DNA of 64,000 nt from positions 806,001 through 870,000 of the forward strand of contig NZ_CP118974.1 in assembly GCF_029024305.1 (NCBI RefSeq), given 5' to 3'. This DNA is from Mammaliicoccus vitulinus (GTDB lineage Bacteria; Bacillota; Bacilli; Staphylococcales; Staphylococcaceae). The translations under genes were made by a program, and so were the position numbers. This document shows positions 57,941-64,000 of the stretch, piece by piece (the first letter of the stretch is position 1; the number at the start of each line of letters is the position of its first letter). The notes under the pieces are model-generated. The model searched no databases. It was given only the letters and a program-made list of their open reading frames with translations, and had not been told where the DNA came from.

Positions 57941-59251
57941 ATGAAGAAGTATGTTGCGAAAAATATAGCAAAACTTGCTCGATATGCAAGTAGAAAAGTT
58001 GGTAAACAAGGTACGGATCTTCCGGGACAATTAGCACGTAAAATAGACCCACTTATTTTAAGGAAATTAGCTAATGAAGTAGATGAAATTGTGATGATAA
58101 GTGGTACGAATGGTAAAACGACGACATCTAATTTAATTGGTTATACATTGAAGAAGAACAATATCGAAATTATACATAATACTGAAGGGGCCAATATGGC
58201 TGCGGGAATCACTTCAAGTTTTATTGTTCAATCTAATAAAAATACAAAAATTGCAATTATAGAGATTGATGAGGGTTCAATTCCAAGAGTATTGAAGGAA
58301 ATGACACCTACAATGATGGTTGTAACAAACTTCTTTAGAGATCAAATGGACAGATTTGGTGAGATTGATACAATGGTTGATAACATTGCCAATTCCATTA
58401 AAGATAAAGGCATTAAATTGCTACTCAATGCTGACGATCCATTTGTAAGTAGATTGAAAATAGCGAGTGACGATATTGTTTATTATGGTATGAAAAAAGG
58501 CATTCACGATTTCGAGCAAAGCACGATGGTTGAAAGTAAATATTGTCCTAATTGCGGACGTTTACTAAATTATAGTCATGTTCATTACAATCAAATCGGC
58601 CATTACACTTGTGAATGTGGATTTAATAGAGCGACACCTCAATATGAAGTGACTGCTTTTAAACAAGCACCGTTTATACAAGTTGGCTTAAATGATGCAA
58701 GCTTTGATATGAAAATTGCTGGAGATTTCAATGTGTTTAATGTTATTGCAGCGTATACAGTGTTACGAGAATTAGGACTTAATGATCAATCAATTAAAGC
58801 TGGATTTGAGAGTTATACATCAGATAACGGACGTATGCAATATTATAAAAATAGTAAAAAAGAAGCGTTAATCAACTTGGCTAAAAATCCAGCAGGTCTC
58901 AATGCAAGTTTATCAGTTGGTGAACAAGTTGATGGAGAAAAAGTTTATTTAATCGGCTTAAATGATAATGGTGCGGATGGTAGAGATATTTCTTGGATTT
59001 ATGATGCTGACTTTGAAAAGCTATCAAGACAAAACATTAAAGCAATCATATGCACAGGCCAAAGAGCTGAAGAATTAGCTTTAAGATTGAAATATGCAGA
59101 AGTTGAAGCAAAAGTTATCATCGAACAATCAATAGAACAGGCAACTGAATTATCGATGACGTATCCTCAATTTACGGTTGCGATACCAAATTATACATCG
59201 TTATCACCAATGCATCGCACATTGAATAAAGCCTTTAAGGAGGAAGCATAA
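57941..59251 (+). CDS. murT: MurT, lipid II amidation ligase subunit
   Basis: A 436-residue Mur ligase-like enzyme: P-loop [12 protein letters not shown] (about 52-63), a zinc ribbon in the middle domain ([11 protein letters not shown]...YTCECGF, about 202-226) and the DUF1727 C-terminal domain. With GatD it converts the D-Glu of lipid II to D-isoglutamine. AAGGAGGTAACG precedes the ATG. Overlaps gatD by one base. Confidence 0.97.
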   Translation: MKKYVAKNIAKLARYASRKVGKQGTDLPGQLARKIDPLILRKLANEVDEIVMISGTNGKTTTSNLIGYTLKKNNIEIIHNTEGANMAAGITSSFIVQSNKNTKIAIIEIDEGSIPRVLKEMTPTMMVVTNFFRDQMDRFGEIDTMVDNIANSIKDKGIKLLLNADDPFVSRLKIASDDIVYYGMKKGIHDFEQSTMVESKYCPNCGRLLNYSHVHYNQIGHYTCECGFNRATPQYEVTAFKQAPFIQVGLNDASFDMKIAGDFNVFNVIAAYTVLRELGLNDQSIKAGFESYTSDNGRMQYYKNSKKEALINLAKNPAGLNASLSVGEQVDGEKVYLIGLNDNGADGRDISWIYDADFEKLSRQNIKAIICTGQRAEELALRLKYAEVEAKVIIEQSIEQATELSMTYPQFTVAIPNYTSLSPMHRTLNKAFKEEA

Positions 59252-59973
59252 TGTCATCTATAAAGATATATCATTTTATGCCAGACAAATTAAATTTATA
59301 CGGAGATATTGGAAATATTATCGCCCTGAAACAACGTGCGAAATGGCGCAATATTAACGTCGAAGTAGTGGATATAACAGAAACAGATGACTTAAGTTTA
59401 GACGAATGTGATATCTTCTTTATTGGCGGCGGTAGTGATAGGGAACAAAGCCTTGCTACAGAACAATTAAAGAAAATTAAAACACAACTTAAAAATGCAA
59501 TAGAAGATGGTATGCCAACATTAACAATTTGTGGAGGTTATCAATTTCTAGGTTCGGAGTATGTAACGCCGGATGGTACAAGGTTAGAAGGTTTAAATAT
59601 ACTTAATATATTCACTGAATCAAAAAAAGAGCGTTTAATAGGAGATATCGTAATTGAATCTGAAACATTTGGTCAAATAGTAGGCTTTGAAAACCATGGT
59701 GGAAGAACATATCACGAATACCCAACACTTGGAAAAGTTGTTGATGGATATGGAAACAATGATACAGACAAACGAGAAGGTATACATTATAAAAACTTAT
59801 TAGGTACATATTTACATGGACCAATATTGCCAAAAAATCATGAAATTACAGATTACTTATTGAAACAAGCTTGTATACGTAAAGGCATAGCATTCGAACC
59901 AGAAAAATTAGATAATACAGTTGAAGAAGCGGCAAAACAAGCTATAATAAAAAGATTGTTAAAAGCGAAATAA
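59251..59973 (+). CDS. gatD: GatD, lipid II glutamine amidotransferase
   Basis: A 240-residue class I amidotransferase (CobB/CobQ-like). Cys nucleophile in [11 protein letters not shown] (about 92-102, Cys94 in S. aureus numbering) and the catalytic His in [12 protein letters not shown] (about 188-199). It feeds ammonia to MurT. Overlaps murT by one base (ATAATG), with AAGGAGG inside murT. Confidence 0.97.
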   Translation: MSSIKIYHFMPDKLNLYGDIGNIIALKQRAKWRNINVEVVDITETDDLSLDECDIFFIGGGSDREQSLATEQLKKIKTQLKNAIEDGMPTLTICGGYQFLGSEYVTPDGTRLEGLNILNIFTESKKERLIGDIVIESETFGQIVGFENHGGRTYHEYPTLGKVVDGYGNNDTDKREGIHYKNLLGTYLHGPILPKNHEITDYLLKQACIRKGIAFEPEKLDNTVEEAAKQAIIKRLLKAK

Positions 59974-59983
59974 AGTTAAAGTA

Positions 59984-60015
59984 TTTAAAGCAAGCATGCA
60001 CAAGCAAAATCATAG
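59984..60015. repeat. Right-arm fragment of the palindromic element
   Basis: AAGCAAGCATGCACAAGC and CAAAATCATAG match only the right half of the family; the left arm is missing. It is a truncated copy placed right after gatD. Confidence 0.7.
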
Positions 60016-60025
60016 ATTCTATAAC

Positions 60026-60076
60026 AAATAACAACTCATTTCTAGCTGAATAAATCTGTGAAATGAGTTGTTATTT
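60026..60076. terminator. Hairpin, AATAACAACTCATTTC type (second copy)
   Basis: AAATAACAACTCATTTC and GAAATGAGTTGTTATTT as at 43726, with one loop base changed. It lies 50 bases past the gatD stop and could terminate murT-gatD. Confidence 0.88.
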
Positions 60077-60104
60077 ATTTTGATTTGGGATTGAGATCTG
60101 AATG

Positions 60105-60383
60105 TTGCTTGTTTGGTAAGTCTTGCAACATACAGGGCTTCTATGTTGCTTGTTTGGTAAGTCTTGCAACATACAGAGCTTCTAAGTTGCTTGTTTGATA
60201 AGTCTTGCAACATTCAGACCTTCTATGTCGCTTGTTTGATAAGTCTTGCAACATACAGAGCTTCTATGTAGCTTGTTTGGTAAGTCTTGCAACATTCAGA
60301 CCTTCTATGTCGCTTGTTTGATAAGTCTTGCAACATACAGAGCTTCTATGTAGCTTGTTTGGTAAGTCTTGCAACATACAGCA
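60105..60383. repeat. Tandem array, seven copies of the 41-base repeat
   Basis: Units begin at 60105, 60146, 60187, 60228, 60269, 60310 and 60351, each 41 bases apart. The first three keep TTGCTTG; the last four alternate TCGCTTG and TAGCTTG, so a two-unit (82-base) block seems duplicated. The array ends in GCATGTACTTAAAAG, then the shared flank and palindromic copy 6. Confidence 0.95.
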
Positions 60384-60433
60384 TGTACTTAAAAGAACAA
60401 ACGAAAAAATATAAGAAAAATGAATATTCCTCA

Positions 60434-60528
60434 CGATTTTGCAAAGTGCTGACGCCCGGGGGAATGGTATGCGAGAGAGACCACAGGCTCGAACCATACC
60501 CCCAGGAAAGCATGCACAAGCAAAATCG
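60434..60528. repeat. Palindromic intergenic element, copy 6 (full)
   Basis: CGATTTTGCAAAGTGC and GCACAAGCAAAATCG arms; inner GGGGGAATGGTATG and CATACCCCC. Flanks on both sides match those of copy 4 and copy 2, which shows that modules have been exchanged. Confidence 0.93.
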
Positions 60529-60547
60529 TAAGATTTTAAAATAAAAA

Positions 60548-60590
60548 AGACTGCCAACAAGATCACTTTAAGTGACTTTATCGACAGTCT
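60548..60590 (-). terminator. Terminator module at the end of the FUSC-like gene
   Basis: AGACTGCCAACAAGATCAC and GTGACTTTATCGACAGTCT pair with a few mismatches. The minus strand continues into TTTTTTATTTT, so it ends the minus-strand gene at 60622. Confidence 0.88.
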
Positions 60591-60621
60591 GAGATTTCTT
60601 CACTAGACTATAACCTATGGG

Positions 60622-61617
60622 TTAGTTTGAAATTTTAGAATATCTATCATTCAATATTTTATTGATCATCAAAATTTCATAAATAATGTGACTTTTAATT
60701 TGGTTTTCATCAAATTCATCGAGGCCTTTCACACTATTTTTAAGCGTAGTCGCTGCTTTTTTCTGTTTCATAAATTCTTTTGTTGCTAAAAGATGCTCAT
60801 ATGATTTTAAGAAATGAGAGATTGCGATTCGCTCTTTTTCTGTGAAAATAACTTTAGTGTTTTCAGGCAAATAAATTAGATTGAGCAGATGTGCATTAAG
60901 CAATCGATTTGTATGATATTTCATTTCAACTTTTCTAATATGTGTTTTAGATTCTTTCTTTGTACGGTGGTAATCATATTCTTCTTTTTGATATTTAATG
61001 AGTTGTTCAATTTTAGTAGCATCTTGTTGAAGTGATGTCATCTTTTTCATTGATGGATGAGATTCATATTCACCAAGCAAAAGTTCTTTAAGTCTATTTA
61101 TGTATATCTTTAAAATTCTGTTATCCATTTCATTATTTATATGTTCAATTTGATTAATATATTTAGGTGGTAAAATAATAAAATTAACAATTCCTGCTGT
61201 AGCTAAGCCGATAGTGGTTGTTGCTAGACGAGAAACAAAGTTATAAACAAAGGCTTCATGAATAACAGGTACCATAGCAACAGCTGTAATGGCTGCTACA
61301 AGCATGCCATCTATTAATTTCAGTTGATAACATAATAAAATGGTTACAGTTGCAGCTAATGAATAACTTAATGGTGATTCACCAAAGAAATATGTGCTAA
61401 TAACAGCAATAAATGCACCAAGTATAGATGCGGGGAAACGTACAAAAGCTTTCTTTAAAGAAGCTTTAGCTGTAGGTTCAATTGTTACGATAGATGTTAT
61501 AACTGCAAATATAGGATTTAAGCTTAATAACATGCAAATTAAAGCGGTTAAAAATGTCGCTAATCCTGTTTTAATAATTCTTGCACCGATAATTCTAGTT
61601 AACCAATTTTCTTTCAT
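60622..61617 (-). CDS. FUSC/aromatic acid exporter-like membrane protein
   Basis: A 331-residue protein with about five to six N-terminal membrane helices (to about 155) followed by a long cytosolic helical part (about 160-331) rich in Lys and Glu, as in the DUF939/FUSC (aromatic acid exporter) family. PTAKASLKKAFVRFPASILGAFIA is the conserved cytosolic loop of this group. Export substrate unknown. Start ATG 61617 follows CGGAG; faces map divergently. Confidence 0.85.
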   Translation of the reverse strand: MKENWLTRIIGARIIKTGLATFLTALICMLLSLNPIFAVITSIVTIEPTAKASLKKAFVRFPASILGAFIAVISTYFFGESPLSYSLAATVTILLCYQLKLIDGMLVAAITAVAMVPVIHEAFVYNFVSRLATTTIGLATAGIVNFIILPPKYINQIEHINNEMDNRILKIYINRLKELLLGEYESHPSMKKMTSLQQDATKIEQLIKYQKEEYDYHRTKKESKTHIRKVEMKYHTNRLLNAHLLNLIYLPENTKVIFTEKERIAISHFLKSYEHLLATKEFMKQKKAATTLKNSVKGLDEFDENQIKSHIIYEILMINKILNDRYSKISN

Positions 61618-61714
61618 ACACAAAACTCCGAAATCATTTTTTTATAGTATAACATGCATTTTCTGATATAATTAAAAACGACAAAAAAATTTTAAAAGAA
61701 AGAACGGGATTTAA

Positions 61715-62470
<756 letters not shown>

Positions 62471-62473
62471 TAC

Positions 62474-62514
62474 AAAGCTCAAGCATATCTTTCATATGGC
62501 TTGAGCTTTTTCTA
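62474..62514 (+). terminator. map terminator
   Basis: AAAGCTCAAGC-ATAT and ATAT-GGCTTGAGCTTT form a long stem, followed by TTTC. Confidence 0.92.
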
Positions 62515-62521
62515 AGACTAA

Positions 62522-62580
62522 GGACCTATTGTTAATTCGTCCCTAGGTCCATTTCGAGATTATGAATAACATTTTATAAT
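62522..62580 (+). promoter_or_regulatory. vra operon control region
   Basis: GGACCTA (62522-62528) and TAGGTCC (62544-62550) are an inverted repeat with a 15-base gap; TATAAT lies at 62575-62580 with a poor -35 (TTTCGA). VraR autoactivates this operon in S. aureus; whether this repeat is its site is a guess. Confidence 0.45.
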
Positions 62581-62611
62581 AGAGTTTAATCTGACAGAAG
62601 TAGGTGATTCT

Positions 62612-63001
62612 ATGTTTAATGTTGTTTCTAATCAATTAAAACAACTTATACTTGTTTCTTATTATGAAAGTTTAGATGCTTGTGCCAAGCATTTAGATGT
62701 TAAAATAAAAGCAATGAAGCAATATATATCTTATTTAGCTCAGAAACGATGTCATTTAAGTAAAATGATTGATAAATACAATTTAGAATTAGACAATAAG
62801 TATATGGATAAAATAGAAGATTTTAAAATTACCTGTGCTAAAAAATTAGAAGACCATGATTTACTATGGTTACAAAAACAAATTAATATGTTAGAAAGTG
62901 AATTAGCTAAAATTGATGAAGCAATGAAACGTACTTTAGATCAAATAGCTAATACGATAGCTGAACGTACAATGCTGACACAAATGAATTCACTTCTCTA
63001 A
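62612..63001 (+). CDS. vraU: VraU-like helical protein, first gene of the vra operon
   Basis: A 129-residue almost wholly helical, soluble protein; residues 20-120 look like coiled coil (LDVKIKAMKQYISYLAQKRCHLSKMIDKYN and LLWLQKQINMLESELAKIDEAMKRTL). It matches by position and size the unassigned first ORF of the S. aureus vraU-vraT-vraS-vraR operon. GTAGGTGATTCT precedes the ATG. Function unknown. Confidence 0.8.
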   Translation: MFNVVSNQLKQLILVSYYESLDACAKHLDVKIKAMKQYISYLAQKRCHLSKMIDKYNLELDNKYMDKIEDFKITCAKKLEDHDLLWLQKQINMLESELAKIDEAMKRTLDQIANTIAERTMLTQMNSLL

Positions 63002-63017
63002 GGTTAGGAGTGGTAAG

Positions 63018-63728
63018 TTGAAGAATAAATTTATATCAACAGAATTGTTAATTGTTTTATCAGTACTCGTTCTGTTGTCTAATATTTACTATATTTTCTT
63101 TGAAAAAATAGGCTTATTACTTGTTGTCGTAATGGGGGTTATATTAATTTATGTAGGCTATTTATACTTTCATAAATTACGAGGACTCATTATATTTTGG
63201 ATAGGGGCCATATTATTAATTTATGCATTACTTTCTAATCCTTATATGCTGGCTATTCTATTCTTATCCCTTATATTTTTAGTTGTGAGATATATTATAT
63301 ATCGAAAGAAACCACTAAAAGTAGAACATATAGAAAACACATCTAATGAAAATATTAATGAATCATTTATAAAACAGCGATGGTTTTCTCCACAAAAAAC
63401 ACCTCATTACATTTATAAATGGGAAGATATACAAATTCAACAAGCAATTGGAGATATAGAATTAGATTTATCTTTAGCTGCCAATTTATCAGAGAATAAT
63501 GTGATTGTTGTAAGACAATATATTGGTAAGACACAAATTATCGTTCCTTATAATTATCATGTGAATGTACATATAACAGCTTTATTTAGCAGGTTATATA
63601 TGAATGATCAAGTATATAGAGTGAGAAATGAAACGGTACATTACGAAGAAAATAGTCATAAAAATACTTTTAAAGTAAATATTTTCTTCTCAACATTTAT
63701 GGGAGATGTTGAGGTGATTTTCCGATGA
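63018..63728 (+). CDS. vraT: VraT (YvqF/LiaF-like), cell-wall stress operon membrane protein
   Basis: A 236-residue protein with about four N-terminal membrane helices (to about 95) and a C-terminal beta domain (about 130-236) containing [23 protein letters not shown] and [22 protein letters not shown], the LiaF/YvqF C-terminal fold. It acts upstream of VraS. Start TTG 63018 with AGGAGTGG upstream. Overlaps vraS by 4 bases. Confidence 0.95.
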   Translation: MKNKFISTELLIVLSVLVLLSNIYYIFFEKIGLLLVVVMGVILIYVGYLYFHKLRGLIIFWIGAILLIYALLSNPYMLAILFLSLIFLVVRYIIYRKKPLKVEHIENTSNENINESFIKQRWFSPQKTPHYIYKWEDIQIQQAIGDIELDLSLAANLSENNVIVVRQYIGKTQIIVPYNYHVNVHITALFSRLYMNDQVYRVRNETVHYEENSHKNTFKVNIFFSTFMGDVEVIFR

Positions 63729-64000
63729 ATAACTACACTAGAATTATTGGTTCAATGCTCATTCTTGTCTATACAATTGTCGCTATATTATTTTTCTTAG
63801 ATCGTATTTTTATTAATATTATTTATTTTCAAGGTATTTTTTACACTCAAATACTTGGTGTGCCAGCATTTTTATTTATTAATATAGTTGTTATTCTATT
63901 ATGTATTATTATCGGTTCAGCTGTAGCATATAAAATTAACCAACAACATCATTGGATAAAAGAACAAATAGAAAGATCGTTCCAAGGTGAAATGTTAGGC
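63725..64000 (+). CDS. vraS: VraS sensor histidine kinase, N-terminal part
   Basis: The last 276 bases encode the first 92 residues: [20 protein letters not shown] with two membrane helices (about 10-28 and 40-65) flanking a short extracellular loop ([19 protein letters not shown]), then [17 protein letters not shown]. This is the membrane sensor of VraS; the kinase domains lie past the window end. It overlaps the vraT stop (ATGA). Confidence 0.93.
   Translation, partial: MNNYTRIIGSMLILVYTIVAILFFLDRIFINIIYFQGIFYTQILGVPAFLFINIVVILLCIIIGSAVAYKINQQHHWIKEQIERSFQGEMLG

Noticed and set aside
60019-60566. Several 64-100 codon frames on both strands
   Set aside because: All lie inside the 41-base tandem repeats and palindromic copy 6. 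Low-complexity peptides such as CCKTYQTSNIE come from the repeat itself.

Overview
The window is a low-GC Firmicutes chromosome segment with the gene order and content of the Staphylococcaceae: an agr quorum-sensing locus with a divergent delta-lysin gene, nos-pheA, pcrB-pcrA-ligA-camS, putP, gatCAB, murT-gatD and the start of the vra operon. The predicted AgrD peptide has the core C-T-A-F-L and probably matures as VIRGCTAFL. From memory this is the pheromone reported for Staphylococcus (Mammaliicoccus) vitulinus, so a member of the sciuri/vitulinus group is my best guess. No rRNA, tRNA, CRISPR array, prophage or transposase was seen.

Layout. 1-5.1 kb: a truncated LD-carboxypeptidase, a DUF1700/DUF4097 membrane pair, a C45 acyltransferase-like hydrolase, a bile-acid-type sodium symporter and small peptides. 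5.1-12.1 kb: an unrecognised 195-residue protein converging on an LPXTG surface protein, then agrBDCA on the minus strand, the divergent delta-lysin/RNAIII transcript, a lactonase and a nitrilase. 12.2-20 kb: a FetAB-like ABC exporter, aldehyde dehydrogenase, Gfo/Idh/MocA oxidoreductase, Mn-pyrophosphatase, nicotinamidase and a beta-helix protein. 20.4-29.4 kb (minus strand): pheA, nos and a complete hisZGDCBHAF-hisIE operon. 29.8-36 kb: an MFS transporter, NAD salvage genes (pncB, nadE), small conserved proteins and purB under a PurBox pair. 36-43.3 kb: a VanY lipoprotein and pcrB-pcrA-ligA-camS. 43.8-47.1 kb: two tandem putP genes. 47.3-56.5 kb: gatCAB, dgkB, rlmCD, a PQQ-type sugar dehydrogenase lipoprotein, a DUF3267 protein and dinB. 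56.5-64 kb: an exonuclease, ferritin, murT-gatD, a FUSC-like protein, map and vraU-vraT-vraS (cut by the window end).

How the genes work together. AgrB processes AgrD, AgrC and AgrA sense the peptide, and two pairs of AgrA-type direct repeats with 12-base spacers flank the divergent P2 and P3 promoters. The RNAIII-like transcript looks very short (about 210 nt). It encodes a delta-lysin homologue that has lost every lysine and gained a cysteine. A nicotinamidase, pncB and nadE make a nicotinamide-to-NAD salvage route. gatCAB, murT-gatD, the VanY protein and vraUTS link the right half to translation fidelity and wall homeostasis.

The intergenic DNA is the second notable feature. A family of roughly 93-base palindromic elements (six full copies, one fragment, two divergent copies), two arrays and one lone copy of a 41-base tandem repeat, and several reused terminator hairpins are mixed as modules between genes.
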